Assembly (NCBI GenBank): GCA_023213395.1
Contig: CM041465.1
Coordinates: forward strand, 135,415,741-135,479,740
Direction: 5' to 3'
Length of the DNA stretch: 64,000 bases
Source: Cycas panzhihuaensis
Lineage: Eukaryota > Cycadophyta
Notes under the pieces: generated by a model
Told to the model about the DNA's origin: nothing
Databases searched by the model: none
Seen by the model: only the letters and a program-made list of their open reading frames with translations
In this document: in pieces, positions 25,526 to 38,227 of the stretch
Layout: every line of letters starts with the position of its first letter
Position numbering within the stretch: the stretch's first letter is position 1
Made by a program: the position numbers and the translations under genes

Positions 25526-25864
25526 TGTTGGAATAATACCTACATTGGGGATCATATCCACCTTGGATTGATTGGCTACATTAGGGTGATAACCTAAGAT
25601 TAACAGAGATATTATGGTGGTATTATATCATATCCTAGCCATACTATAGTCATACTATATAAGATATTGGTGGTATCATATCTAAAATTTATCAATGTTG
25701 GTTTACTGTGGACTTTGAGTGGTGTGCTACTTCTCACTCAAGTCCTACTTATTTATTCATGGGATCTAAAGACCTTGGTATTTAACAATACCACCACTCT
25801 TATGGGTTGATGGTTAGCTCATTCTACATTCTCATTCTATTCCCTTTGTCTCTTGATTCCATCA
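25526..25864 (+). repeat. 5' LTR of element D (339 bp)
   Basis: Starts TGTTGGAATAATACC and ends CATCA. It repeats 32366-32704, which has the same length. Confidence 0.9.
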
Positions 25865-25866
25865 TT

Positions 25867-25881
25867 TAGTATCATAGCTGC
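25867..25881 (+). promoter_or_regulatory. Worn primer binding site of element D
   Basis: tagtatcatagctgc resembles TGGTATCAGAGCTGC, the initiator-Met primer site, with two changes. It sits two bases after the LTR. Confidence 0.7.
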
Positions 25882-28215
25882 ATTTAGGCATTCAGAGCCA
25901 TCTTCCCTAGTTGTAGAAGCTATCATTCAAAGACAAGTTAGATAGGGTATCGAGGAGTCTCTATTAAATCTATAGAAGAAATTTGTGAGAAGTTTGTTAC
26001 ATACATAATTGGTATACATATAATCTTTGTTGATTTAGTTTATTATTTATATTATTAGTGGCTCTCATCTTTGTATATTGTTTGCACATTTCATACTTGA
26101 GTATTTCATCTAGCTTGTAAGAGGTGATCTCACCATTATAGAGCTCTATAGATTTAATTCAATTCAATTTATAAAGTTATTTTTCACTCTATTCATATTG
26201 TTTAACTCTTTATTCAAAGGGTTACCATGACTAACTATCATTCTTTTTCATGTGTGTGTTGTTGGCCTCTATTCATCTCTAAGCCATGATAATTCAACCT
26301 AGTTCTATAAGTGATCATTCTTTAATAGTAGCCATTGGAAAGAAATGATCTACATTTTTGGTATTAAAAATATGTAGGAAGTTACTCCTTAGGCAAGGGA
26401 CTCTTAGTATCATGTTCTCTTTTATCTATATACCTTTCCAAACATGAATTATAGAATTTATAGTTGTATTACTTAACAATGATCACATTACAGTACTCAA
26501 GTAGTTAACTCATTTTTTTTCTAGTTTACATATTCCTCAACTTTCATACATTTCTATTCAAAGTTTGAAATATTTCTTTTTATGTATTGTAGCTCCTCTA
26601 TTTGTCTCTCTTGTAGTTGGTTTAGTATAAAACTATGTTTATTTGATGGTTAAATAATACTTTGCACCTTTATTTTTTGGACTTCATGCATCTCTCTAAA
26701 ATTTGTATGCCATTTCAACATTCTTATGTGATGTCTCTTTCAAATATTATAGCCAACCAACCATCCGCTCATCTTCCTCATTATCACTAGAATTACAATC
26801 ACATTTATAATGTGGTGACTTATGTTTCCCTTTTGGAGCTTTTAATTATCAATGGCACAAATACACTATAGATTAATAATAGTATAGGTTGCGGACTTTG
26901 CATGCCATAGCAACAGTACCCACCTTGATTCATGTTTCCTTTCCTTGTGTGAGTTTCAAAAGATGGTGACTTACCATTACAATAGCTTGATTGAGTGTCA
27001 GAGATATTTTTGAAAGTAAACACACATAAGGATCATTGAATGGTGCCCCCACATATTTTGTTATGTGTAGATTCTGTTAGTAGAAATATTTGTATCCATG
27101 TAAATATATTTTTCAATAGCCATTCATTTGGAGAATTATAGACATAATACTCGTGTCTTTTTTTATTATTTAAATATTTAAATATAATGTGCCCTTTTTA
27201 ATATTTATGATATTAATATTTGATTATTTGATCATTATGTATCAATGAAAGAAATATTTGTGTTTTTCTTTTGGTATAATAATAATAAATATTGAGGGCC
27301 ACTCATGTTCACAGTTATATCATATATTTGTCTCTTGTCTTACACTGCGACATTGTGTCAATTACTCTTCAAAGCTATAGAACACCTATCAACTTAATCC
27401 ATTATTTGTTTGGTCATCTCATGCACAAGGTAGACATTATTCTATCGGTGAATTAAATAGTATTAGACTTATGCAATCATTACATTTACATTGAAGATTA
27501 TAGTATGGAGCACTTATTGGTGATTGTTTAAGTTATATAGCATAAGTCATGCAACCAAACTTTTAGTTCAAAGAAGGATTTCTTGTCTTTTAAAGGAAGT
27601 TAATTTAAATCAAGTATTAATTTCTACTCTAATAGCTATAACTATCTCCAACAAACTCAAAATTTAGTTCTGTCAACTTCAGGACAAATTACATTTCCAC
27701 TCAAATGAAACAAGTGGTAACATGACCATATTTGGTTTCTATTTAATGTAATTTTTAATGATGGAAAATTTCTTTGAGCCTTTTGTGTTAAAAGACTAAT
27801 TTTTCCTTAAATATTTTAATGCATATCTTGGCCATCTTATGCTAGAATTAAGCCCTATCTAAAGTGTTGGATTCGTTTTTCTTTCCTCTATTGAATGGTT
27901 AAAACTTCAAAAATTTTTGAAGTCACTTAATATAATTTTTTTATGATCAAAATTAGCACTAATTTTAGGCTTCCTACGTGATGTTCCTTATATAAATTAA
28001 TCAAAATTTACTTTGTAATCTCTTATTAATATAAAAATTTACTTTAGAGGTGGTCGAGTCCCAATTGGTACATTTGTCTAAGTCTCGAAGTTGAAGTAGG
28101 ACAAATCTTGATTGCCTTCGAGTGTATTTTTATTATCTTTTTTAAGGCTTTGTTAACACTTTCTTGTAAGGACTTTACTTTTCAAACCATTATTTTTCAA
28201 GGTAATTTTCTATTT
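25882..28215 (+). other. Long leader of element D
   Basis: 2.3 kb of AT-rich sequence without coding signal between PBS and gag, longer than usual for copia elements. I could not find paired repeats that would reveal another nested element. Its last part contains a weak tRNA-like stretch at 28044-28125. Confidence 0.45.
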
Positions 28216-28870
28216 ATGGCATCAAATATTGGTAATGTTATGGTGGCCAAGTTTGATGGTACACATTTTTTTAATTAGAGTAGATGTATGAAATCAATCT
28301 TTATTGCCAAAGATATGTGGGAGATTGTTGAAATAGGTTATGGAGCTCAAGCCAAAAATGCCATGGACGATGAGAAAAAAAGTTTCAAGGAGAATGAAAA
28401 GAGAGACAATACATCACTTGCATTCATATTTTATGCTTTAAATCTTCCTAAGGGTCAGTGAAACAATACCATCGAAGGAGGTATGGGATGCACTAAAGAT
28501 GACATATAAAGTAGAAGTAATATCAAAGCTTTAAAATTTAAAGAGTAAATTCAAGAACCTAAGGATGACTACTAATAAAGGAGTTAATGATTTCATTACA
28601 AGGCTCTAAGGCCTAGTTAATTAGATGAGGACATTAGGAGAGTTAATTTGTGAGCATAGAGTAATTAAGAAAATCTTAAGGTATGTAAGCAATATTAAAT
28701 GTTTTGAGATGGTAGCCACCAACATTAAAGTTTCTAAGGATCTTAGCACCCTTAAAATAGATCAATTGAGTGCCATACTACTAGTTTTAGAAGAAAAAAG
28801 ATTGAGGAAGTGAATTCCTTAAATATGCTTTTGCTACTAAGGTAAAAATTAGACCTACATAGTAAGGACA
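28216..28870 (+). pseudogene. Gag of element D (broken)
   Basis: The Met at 28216 starts MASNIGNVMVAKFDGTHFF, with AKFDG near the N-terminus as in copia Gag. KSFKENEKRDN follows near 28380, and an open part at 28625-28813 reads MRTLGELICEHRVIKKIL then KDLSTLKIDQL, both typical of the UBN2 gag fold. Stops and small frameshifts separate the pieces. The Lys/Gly-rich sequence to about 29200 may be the former RNA-binding region. Confidence 0.85.
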
Positions 28871-29489
28871 AAATTTAGGGTCAGAGGGAAATCCTATAGA
28901 GGTAGAGGCTAACCTAAAAATAAGTTTTAAAGGTAAGGTTAAGGCTATTAAACATAAGGCTATCATCAAGATTAAGGTAACTATTAAGGATAATAGACCC
29001 AAATCAATTCTATAAAGGACAAAATTAGTTCCAAGGTAAAAGGTACTTTCAAGGCCAAGGTCAAGGCCAAAATTATGGATCTTAAAGAGGAGGAAGAGGT
29101 TAAAGTCCTAAGGGGAGAATCCAAGGACAAAGAGGAAGAAGCCCAAGGGGTAAAAGAGTAATCTAATGTTCCTACTACCATATAAATGGGCATTTAGAGA
29201 AAAATTACTTTGTTAAAAGGTCAAGTTCATAAAGAAAAACTACTAACATAACTATTAAGGAAAGATATGATGATATATTGTTTCTTTTAAGTTTAATAAC
29301 CAATGAGGAAGAAGATATTTAGTATATAGATTTAGTGTGTTCCAAACACATGACTTATAAGGAAGAGTGGTTTAAGGAATGAGATAACTCCAAGAAAAGA
29401 AAAATTATATTTGGAGATAATACCACATAAGTAGTTGTTAGAAAAGGAAATGTCTCTATACAACTAATTTTATAGAAAGTAGGTGCATA

Positions 29490-30600
29490 AATGATGTGCT
29501 ACATATTCTAACCCTTAATAAGAACTTACTTTTAGTGGGTCAAATGATGAAATATAAATACAAAATAATCTTTAATAATGAGGAATGTACCATCAAAGAT
29601 AAATTAAGTAACAAAGTAATTATGGCCAAAGGACAAATAACTAGTGACAAGTTATTCAAACTAGTCATACCCCCAATAGATTATTATACCTCAAAGGCAT
29701 CAACTAATATAGATAGTAAAATATGGAATAAAAGACTTGGCCATGTAAACTACATTAATTTAGCTTTAATAAAGAAAATAGATATGGTAATTGAACTACT
29801 TACCATTGAATGTAGCAAGGAACTATATGAAGGATGTGTACTTAGAAAGCAAGAAAGGAAAAGTTTTTCTAATGAAAGTTATAGGGCCAATGGGCCCCTC
29901 TAATTTATATATATAGATTTATGTGGTCCAATGGATATGCCCTCACTTAGAGGTGGTAAATTTTTTATGACATTTATTGATAGCTTCACAAGGGTAGCAT
30001 GGGGCTACTTCATTAAGTTCAATTCAAATGCTTTATAATGTTTCATAGACTTCAAAAGTATGGTGGAAAGGTAAAGTAGACTCAGAATTTTAACCTTAAA
30101 ATTAGACAATAGAGGAGAATTTATCTTAAATGAATTTAATGCTTATTGTAGGTATTGTAGTATAAGAAAATAACTCACTAGTATTTATACACCATAACAA
30201 AATAGGGTTGTTAAGAGAAAGAATAGAATAAGTATTGAAGTGGCAAGGAGTATACTTAAAGATTAGAATATATGAAGTGAATATTGGGCTGAAGCTCTAT
30301 ATATAGTTGTCTATGTATTGAATACATGTACCACTAAAGTAGTTAGGTGGGTTATACTAGAATAAGCTTAGACCATTTATAAGCCAAACATCACACACTT
30401 AGGTATTTTTGGGTGCATAGTTTATGCACATATCTCAAATCAAAGGAGAATAAAGTTAGATGAAAAAAGTATCAAATGTATCTTTATAGGATATAGCGAC
30501 TCTTCTAGATCTTATAAACTTTATGATCCTAAAGGTAAAAAGATGATTATAAGCAAGGATATCATCTTTAAAGAAGATGAATTTTATTAGGAAGAAGTGA
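29490..30600 (+). pseudogene. Pre-integrase and integrase of element D (broken)
   Basis: An open part (29496-29903) reads LTLNKNLLLVGQMM, then WNKRLGHVNYINLALI and CVLRKQERKSF, the gag-pre-integrase zinc region of copia. It continues in frame past a stop into DLCGPMDMPSL, a FIDSFTR core, EFNAYC, an NGV-type motif changed to NRVVKRKN, and the C-terminal block with KLDEKSIKCIFIGYS near 30450-30495. The order zinc region, core, C-terminal block is complete, with stops at several probable Gln and Trp codons. Confidence 0.87.
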
Positions 30601-30849
30601 TTTAAAAATATAAGGGGAAGTATATCATGGTTAAGATGGGCTCAAACTCTAAGGGTACAAACATACATAATACAAATGAAGTAGGACCCTCTACTTCAAA
30701 TCAAAGGGTCCTCAAATAGGTACAAAAGGCTCATAACCCTTTAAATATTATGGACACCAACTTTGAAAGGACTACAAGATACCAAAGGGTAAATTTTATA
30801 TTTATGACTCAAGTTATGGAGTCTAATAAGCATCACAACTTTGAAGAGG

Positions 30850-31720
30850 CTAACACTTAAGATGTATAGAAGAAAGTGATGAAAGATTAATATAATGCCT
30901 TAGGGAAAAATGACACATGGAAGTTAGTGGATCTACAACCTAGCAAAAATGCCATTTGGCAATAAATGGGTCTTTAAGACCAAGTATAAATCAGATAGAA
31001 CCATTAATAAGTATAAGGAAAGGTTGGTTGTTAAGTAGTATGCTCAGATTGAGGGCATAGATTACAATGAGACATTTATACCCGTTGCCAGGTTAGAAAT
31101 AGTTAGATTGATGATGGCCTTAGTTACACAACATGGTTAGACAATACACCAAATGAATGTAAAATGTGTCTTCTTAAATAACTATGTGGATGAAGAAATA
31201 TATGTCTAATAACCCAAAGGGTTTAAAGTAAAAGGAGAAGAAAACAAGGTTTACAAACTTAAAAATGCCTTATATGGACTCATGCAAGTATGTAGAGCAT
31301 GGTACTCTAGGATTAACAAATATTTTAAGGATAAAAGATTTCGAATAAGCCAATTTGATCCAAATTTATATATGAAATTAGAAGGAAGCTCCATACTTAT
31401 TATGGGATTATATATTGATGACCTGGTTTATGCTGAGAATAGTGATTACTTTTCCTAAATATTTAATAAAGATATGTGTAAGAAATTTGAGATGATAGAC
31501 TTAGGACTAATGCATTACTTCTTAGGCATTAAAGTTTAGTAAGATGAAAAGGGAATATTTATTTCCCAAACGAAATAGATATTGGACCTATCATACAAGT
31601 TTAACATAAGTAGTTATAAGCCACTTGTAACTCAAGAGTTGGGTTAATATTGTCTAAGTTTGAGGAATTATAATTAGTTGATCCAACACTCTATAGGCAA
31701 TTGATTAGGAGTCTAAATTA
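30850..31720 (+). pseudogene. Reverse transcriptase of element D (broken)
   Basis: Motifs in order are NDTWKLVDL (about 30910), WVFKTKYKSD with YKERLVVK, IDYNETFIPVARLE near 31060-31100, KLKNALYGL near 31260, and the catalytic YIDDLVYAE near 31410-31435, then LGLMHYFLGI. These are the classic Ty1/copia RT blocks. The two catalytic Asp survive, but stops occur between blocks, for example after GFKV upstream and near 31456. Confidence 0.9.
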
Positions 31721-31924
31721 TTTGACTTCAACTTGACTAGACATCACGTATGTAGTCAGTGTGGTTTATAGATTTATGTGTAGCCTAAGGTAAAATATTG
31801 TTAAGTAGCCAAAAGAATCCTCAAGTATTTAAATGGTACAAGTAGATATGGATTATACTATAGGTCATCAAGAGACTATAGATTTATTAGATATATAGAC
31901 TCATATTGGGTAGTTATGTAGATA

Positions 31925-32340
31925 ACATAAAATCTACCTCTAGTTATACATTTAGTTTGGGTTTAGCTTTAGTTAGATGGAGTTCAAAGAAACATGCTAC
32001 AATATCTCTATCTACTACATAAGTAAAGTATAAAGTAATTGTGGTAGGAGTAGGTAAAACAATTTGGCTTAAAAGGTTGCTTTAAGATTTATAGGAAGAA
32101 TAGATGGGTCTCACTTAGTTGCTTTATGATAGCCAAATCATAATTTAGATAACTCATAATCTAATGTTTCATGGTAGGACAAAACACATTGAAATACAAT
32201 ATCACTTCATCAAAGAATTGGAATAGTAACATGAGCTAGAATTGGTCTATTATAGCATAGAAGAATAGGTGGAAAATATATTCACAAAGGCACTTGCTAA
32301 GATAAAGTTTATTAAATTTAGAGATATATTTGGACTCTCC
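31925..32340 (+). pseudogene. RNase H of element D (broken)
   Basis: Readable motifs are KSTSSYTFSLG, VRWSSKKHATISLSTT near 31975-32025, then TKHIEIQYHFIKELE near 32180-32225 and IFTKALAKIKF near 32278-32312, the usual end of copia pol. The PPT follows within 40 bases. Confidence 0.88.
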
Positions 32341-32350
32341 CCAAATGGGC

Positions 32351-32704
32351 ATTATGGAGGAGAAACATTGGAATAATACCTATATCAGGGCTTGCATCCA
32401 CTTTGGGTTGATTACCCACATTGGGATGATAACCTAAGATTAGTAGAGATATTATAGTGACACTATATTAAATCCTAACTTCACTATAGCCACATTATAT
32501 TAAACATTAGTAGCATTATGTCTAACATTTGTTAATACCTATTAGTGGTGGACTTTAAGTGGTGTGCCACATCTCGCTCAAGTCCCACTTATTTATTTAT
32601 GGGGTCTAAAGTCTCTAGTGTTCATCAACACCATAACTCTTATGGGTTAATAGTTAACTCATTTTGCATTCTCATTTTATTCCCTTTGTCCCTTGATTGT
32701 ATCA
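32351..32704 (+). repeat. PPT and 3' LTR of element D
   Basis: Purine-rich attatggaggagaaa (32351-32365) precedes the LTR at 32366, where the initial TG has become CA. The LTR ends at 32704. Confidence 0.88.
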
Positions 32705-33069
32705 TCTCATTCATATCATATGCTTCCCCATATATAGCCCCCTATGAATAATCTTACTAGGTTTTATATTATGTAAGCCATAACAAAGTAAATTATATTG
32801 TTCAAGGTGTTAGAGAGGAAACATCTAGCACCTTGAAACATAATAAAACACAATAGACTAACTACTCTAATGGTCCAAAGTTAGTGTATCTTTATACTTG
32901 GTGAAGAATGGAATAGGCTTCTATCTTATATATGATAAACAAAGATAAAATTAAATGGAGTACCCTCACATCTAGTAAAGCATGGTATGAAATTCCACCT
33001 TTCATAGGATGAAGAAGTTATAAGAGAAAAATTAAATTTTTATATTAGAATAATAGTTATTCGATAAAG

Positions 33070-33079
33070 AATATATATA

Positions 33080-33154
<75 letters not shown>

Positions 33155-33193
33155 ATATATATATATATCTATATATATATATATATATATATA

Positions 33194-33240
<47 letters not shown>

Positions 33241-33296
33241 GCATGCATGCATGCATGTATGCATGTATCTATATATATATATATATATATAAGAGT
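33070..33296. repeat. (AT)n and (GCAT)n microsatellite inside the E 3' LTR
   Basis: AT runs are interrupted by gtatgtat and gcatgcatg blocks near 33225-33265. The E 5' LTR has a (CA)n microsatellite at the same relative place (53539-53604), so this position is unstable in the family. Confidence 0.9.
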
Positions 33297-33357
33297 AAGA
33301 ATTAACTTGTATAAGGAGGATAAAATGGCTAAGTAAACATAGAGTTGGGACCTTACA

Positions 33358-33374
33358 TTTCGCTCCTTTTTAAA
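33358..33374 (-). promoter_or_regulatory. Polypurine tract of element E
   Basis: Minus strand reads TTTAAAAAGGAGCGAAA, directly before the LTR start TGTAAGG. Confidence 0.8.
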
Positions 33375-33394
33375 GAAGCATCGTCCAGGTGTAC

Positions 33395-33785
33395 TTTAAC
33401 CTACTACAAATAAGGATGGATATGGTTATCATATATCATCCTCTAACTCCAAGGTGGCTTCTTCTAGAGTTAGGTACAACCATTGTACTTTTATCTATAA
33501 TATGATTTTATTATATAATACTTTCTTACTATTGTCCAAGATTCTTATGGTCTCTTCCTCAAATTCAAGACTCAATTTAGCCACAAGATTAGTCCAATAA
33601 AAGATATGCTTTAAATCTATTACATACTTCATTAATAATAAAACATGGAAGACATTATACACTTGGAGGTTTGGAGATAGAGCAAGACCATAAGTAGCTT
33701 AACTGACTTATTCTAAAACTTTGAAAGGACCATAATACCTTAGTGAGAGTTTTTTATATGTAATAATTCTAAGTGAGTTATGTTT
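33395..33785 (-). pseudogene. Integrase C-terminus and chromodomain of element E
   Basis: The minus strand shows LRYYGPFK-type sequence near 33745-33725, then VYNVFHVLLLMKYVIDL near 33650-33605, then EEETIRILDN, VLYNKIIL and EEATLELEDD (to about 33436). This is the GPY/F module followed by the chromodomain carried by plant chromoviruses, which directs integration to particular chromatin. The aromatic W before the EEAT block is kept (VQW). Stops occur in the chromodomain and just after EDD. Confidence 0.87.
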
Positions 33786-33790
33786 AGGCC

Positions 33791-34104
33791 TATTAAAGTG
33801 GCATTATATCCACTTAACTGAATAATGTAAATGAGGTGATATTGTATGAATATTTATGATGTAATATTGGGCTGATGGATGCAATCTTATATATCAAATA
33901 TTTAAGCCACTTATGGATCTATACATAAGGATCCAAAGTCCATTATACCATTATGATAGATTTATAAAAATGTAATATTATACTTCCATGATGGGTTTTA
34001 GCACTAGGTATCTCATGTCAAATATGTCCCTATGTGCTTATTCATCATGACTATTATATATATAAATGATCCTATCTTGTTTATTTATTTATTGTTTTCT
34101 AATA
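33791..34104 (+). repeat. 5' LTR of element F (314 bp)
   Basis: Repeats 41763-42077 over its full length; the initial TG and final CA have become TA and TA. Confidence 0.9.
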
Positions 34105-34116
34105 TGGTATCATAGT
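34105..34116 (+). promoter_or_regulatory. Primer binding site of element F
   Basis: tggtatcatagt directly follows the LTR and matches the initiator-Met site in the first eight positions. Confidence 0.85.
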
Positions 34117-35667
34117 AGATAGTTATGCATAAATAGGTGAATGTTAGGTGGATTATTCTGATCATGGGTTGTTAGGTAGTATTGGCTTACCCCTTAAGGA
34201 TTGACTTATCTAACAACTAAAAGAGAAGCCACATAGGTTCAATGATTATGTAAAGATTCATAATGCCTTATGTTATCTATTTTGTAAGGATTTATTAGTA
34301 TTTGAAGGTGTGCAAAGGAGTGTAAAGTGCTATTTTATTTTATGCAAGTGTCTGGGTGTCAATCATAGGTTGGTGCCCCCTTTTTCTAAAAGTGTAGCCC
34401 TTAGTTACTTAGTTGTAAGTCACTAATATGTATTCTTAATTTGTAAAAGGTGTTACATCTATTTATTTATGTTTTCTATGGAGTGATAGCATTAAAATGA
34501 CCTTATTTAGAAAAGATTGAAGTCAATATCATAACCTTTATTGAGTTACTTTATTGCAAACACTAGTAATTAGGTTATATGTAGAGTATCCTTAGTAGCA
34601 GCCATGGGAAATTATAATGTAAATGCATGGTAGCTGAAGTAATGGTGATACTACTAATGATGTGATGGCCACATTATCAAACCTGGACTCTAATATTAAA
34701 GGCACACCTAGTGAGGGATAGATGCTTGCATCGGGTATTACTTAGAAGTGGGATTTCACCCTCATCTCACAATCATAGAAGATTAGAGTATATAGGTGCA
34801 AATAATTAGAATCATAGTGTATGCTATTATGTAATAGAAAGATGCCCATATTGTAGGGGTTCATAGATTGAAGGTGCTATATATATGAATATTTAAGTTT
34901 GTAGGCTCACTATTGAAATAGGCATAATGTATGTATAGCCAAGTTCATCAAGGGTGTTTATAGTGAACATAAATTTTACCATGGAGAGATGCACTATATT
35001 AGGCATAATCATGAAGATCAAATCTACATGTAGATAGTTGCGAAGATGAGGCAGTCATAGACTTAACATACTACACTGTTGGATTTACAAAGGCAACTAT
35101 AGATGTGTTACAAAGAGAGGTTCTCATAACCATTAACATAATTGTGGATGCTTAGTGCATTGTAGAGAAGTGATCATTAGAGCTATAGAATTTAATAGTT
35201 AGATGCATAACTAGGGGCATTGAGTTAATGCAAACAAAGTTATAGAGTTCATAGTTGCAAGCACCATGATTATTTACAACTGAATAAAGATTTACATTTA
35301 CATGAATAATATGAAGAGCCATAGTATATTTATGGCTAAAAGTAAAGGTATTACTTCATAAAATTATATTGTCATTTTTATTTCAATGATATCCCTTGTG
35401 AATTATATTTAATCACTTATTTTTATTAAGTTTGTTTACTACCATTTAATGTTACATTAATCACAATTATAAATTTATCTTTATATAATATTTAATATCG
35501 ATCACCATTTTTTTGATATATTTTAAGTCATATTTTCATATATGAAGTCACTCATAATGATCGCCATTGATATCATTTTTATAATTACTTTGATATACTT
35601 TAGAAAGGAACATTGATCACCCATGCACAAGTTTAAAGTTGATTTATATGCCCTTAATATATTGACT
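34117..35667 (+). other. 5' interior of element F
   Basis: AT-rich, presumably leader and former gag. No domain is readable with confidence. Confidence 0.45.
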
Positions 35668-35672
35668 CTTTA

Positions 35673-35961
35673 TGTTCAATGAGCCTAAATAGTGTAATTA
35701 TGCATAACTAATCATATTATTTAGTGAAGGATTATGTCTATTTATTATGTAGACACGTCCTTCCATGGTTAAAGTATAAATACAATCATATATATAATAT
35801 CAGACTCCTTCCATGGTTAAAGTATAAATACATTCATATATATAATATCAAACATCATCTATGTATCATTAAATCAATTATAATCAATTATCCATTGGAT
35901 ATTGAATATCTTAGCCAATCTTGCCTCTTGTTTATGAGCGTGACCAATCTAGGTCACCTCA
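35673..35961 (+). repeat. 5' LTR of element G (289 bp) with duplicated promoter
   Basis: TGTTCAATGAGCC...GTCACCTCA. A block of about 48 bp containing a TATA box is tandemly duplicated (about 35759-35806 and 35807-35854), giving two tataaat boxes at 35775 and 35823. The 3' LTR has one copy. Confidence 0.88.
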
Positions 35962-35963
35962 AG

Positions 35964-35975
35964 TGGTATCAAGTG
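35964..35975 (+). promoter_or_regulatory. Primer binding site of element G
   Basis: tggtatcaagtg, two bases after the LTR, keeps the TGGTATCA core of the initiator-Met primer site. Confidence 0.75.
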
Positions 35976-36886
35976 AGACTTTTTGGGGGCATCTTTAAAT
36001 TGTGACTAACATTCCTTCTCCAATATCTAAGTACCTCTGAATCTCAATACCTTTACAAGTAAGTAACCACTCTAACTTGCTTAAGCATAACATCATCTTC
36101 TATTCCTTGTCACATCCTCTTTTATCCCATCATTAGGAGAGTCACTTGCTGGCTGATAAATATACTTGACCTTCATTAAAATACACCATCATTTAAGCAT
36201 TTATGCACCTATAGATTTGCTTCCACATCACTGCCATATTGCTTTAGCATACACGCTATCAATTCTGTAATCATTGAAAATACATTAACCATCATATTAA
36301 TCCTACTTATGGTTTGATTATTCCACTATCCATCTTCATCCAATCCTCTGTGGCTCTATTACTTAATCATCGACCACGAATTGTCATTCAATCATTGACC
36401 ACAACTATGTTATTCAGTCATAAATAATATGCAATTGGATTAAATACCAGCCTCGCACGTTACAGCTAATACGTAGTCACATTAAACATTACAAAGAAGT
36501 CATAATAGCCATTTTCATCCTCACGTATTATTATTATATTAACATATTTATCATCCTCATGCATTAGTATTATATTAATGCATTTATCATCTACATTATC
36601 CAATCTTCATTGCATTCCAACATCTATATAAATTACATTTGATTAGTGTTATATCATTTGTCACCCTTCTTTGTCCAAGCCATTCATCTTCAAAATCCAT
36701 CAAACTCATACTTATTAATACAATTAATCCTTTATCCAGTGACAACAGTTTATATTAATCACATGCGTGATTGATAACAAAGCAATGATAGTTCACACCT
36801 TTAATCACCTACATAATATACAAGTTACTAATCTTGCATCAGCATGATCTCTTTCTAATTTATGTCTTTGCAGTTCTTTCTCTTAC

Positions 36887-37066
36887 GCTATCCGTCATTG
36901 GTGTAATTGGTCATTTCTACAACTATCTATTACACTATCTTGTCACATTGTCTGTCATTAGTGTAATTGGTGATTTCTGTAATTATCTGTTACATTATCT
37001 TCTCACGCTATCTACCATTGGCATAATTGGTTATTTTAGCAATAGTTTATTACACTATCTTCTCGA
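36887..37066 (+). repeat. 60-bp tandem repeat, three units, in element G
   Basis: Units 36887-36946, 36947-37006 and 37007-37066 share the gtaattggt...tacactatctt pattern. The frame across them gives a 20-residue repeat (36834-37073), probably without meaning. Confidence 0.88.
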
Positions 37067-37897
37067 TCATTAATCTGCAAGTCCTTTTCGTTATGCTATC
37101 TATCATTAACATAATTAGTCTGCATCTATTGCATGCATCCTAATTAGTGCCATTTATTTATCTAGATTATTTTCATCATATTTCATAATTAAATCGATAC
37201 ATATAAAAAATTACTTATCCTTATTATGATAGCCATGACATTTCATTATTTAGACGTGACTTATAAAAATATTTTTTTTTCATATATTTATATAACACAT
37301 TCACAATAAATTTTAATATTGTGAATATTGCACATTGCCCTTTTATATTCATTTATAATTGTTCATATTTATCACTTAGCATTTGTGTATCATTCACACA
37401 TAATAAGATATATTATCAATTTTCAATATCACTTCACAAGTTTAATATCTTGCATATTATTTTTTCATATTTTCCCCATAATTGTTCATATTATCATTTA
37501 GTATGAATAATTTATAAGTAATTATATTCTCTATAATCAAAATCACATATTACAATATCACTTATATTTTTTAAAATAATCAACTAGTCATTTTTACTAT
37601 CAAATATTTCAAGTACTCTTGAAGAAGTACCATAGTTACTGTAACCTGCATTACATAAGGTAGCATAATAATACTTATGTAATCATAGTCTAAGAACTAA
37701 TGACATAAATATATTGTTCATCTATTAAGTTTAGAGCTACAAAGTGTATAGATTAATCCAACCGTGATATATTATACTGATTGTGAGCTTATCTACTTTT
37801 ATATCAGTTATTATTTATGCCCCAAATTGTAGCTTCTTATTGTATCTATATAGAATATCATAAAAAATTATAATGATATTACTTTCAAAATGTTACC

Positions 37898-38227
37898 ATG
37901 GAATATTTTCTATCAAAATACTTGAAGGAATGGCAACATTTAAGTCTGACATATAGACACGACATGACAAAATTTGAATACATCAAATTACGATTACTTT
38001 GTTCATCAGATTGGAAAATCAAAGGAAAAATTAGTATATCTCAATTCTATAGATTTAAGGAATATACTCTCAAATGGTTGCCAGAGCTAGAAGACTTTTT
38101 TCTACATCAAAACATCATAAATGAAGAGGAAAAGTATTATATGTTGCATTGCATATGTATAAAATGGCATTCAACTAGTGATGAAATTGGTTGCAAGAAT
38201 AGGAAAATGAGAATCATAAAACTATAA
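37898..38227 (+). pseudogene. Unidentified ORF region of element G, first part
   Basis: An open stretch of 109 codons starts MEYFLSKYLKEWQHLSL and contains YIKLRLLCSSDW, then YTLKWLPELEDFF and EEEKYYMLHC. It is Lys/Tyr/Trp-rich with a helical look. The same direction of reading continues to about 38600 through stops that mostly fall at CAA- or CAG-like codons (for example FTIELNPKEILVKSKADKRS near 38300, and FEHHLELDSSLELI near 38390). The position between PBS and PPT suggests a gag-like structural protein, but I recognise no gag fold, protease or RT. No firm function is proposed. Confidence 0.5.

Larger units (their letters stand above)
25526..32704 (+). mobile_element. Element D: Ty1/copia retrotransposon (degenerate, complete)
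   Basis: 7179 bp, plus strand. It has 5' LTR 25526-25864, a worn PBS, a long leader, gag from 28216, pre-integrase/integrase about 29490-30600, RT 30850-31640, RNase H 31930-32310, PPT 32351-32365 and 3' LTR 32366-32704. Integrase before RT is the copia order. Flanks cctca (25521-25525) and tctca (32705-32709) are the probable target duplicates, and the uninterrupted E 5' LTR shows the corresponding site near 53155-53165. Many stops are present throughout. Confidence 0.88.
18100..33357 (-). repeat. 3' LTR of element E, interrupted by C and D
   Basis: Three blocks (about 18100-19968, 24944-25525 and 32710-33357) align in order with the continuous 5' LTR 50679-53882. Joined they make about 3.0 kb. 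The minus-strand start is TGTAAGGTCCC at 33357. The block at 18140-18400 matches 50740-51000, the block at 24944-25520 matches 52585-53160, and the block at 32710-33060 matches 53165-53520. This three-way collinearity supports the nesting model. Confidence 0.87.

Noticed and set aside
28044-28125. Functional tRNA gene
   Set aside because: No complete cloverleaf; the B-box-like part is poor.
33145-33336. ORF of 63 codons
   Set aside because: Encoded by the (AT)n/(GCAT)n microsatellite.
36887-37066. Possible CRISPR-like or satellite array
   Set aside because: Only three adjacent 60-bp units without spacers; simple tandem repeat inside an LTR element.
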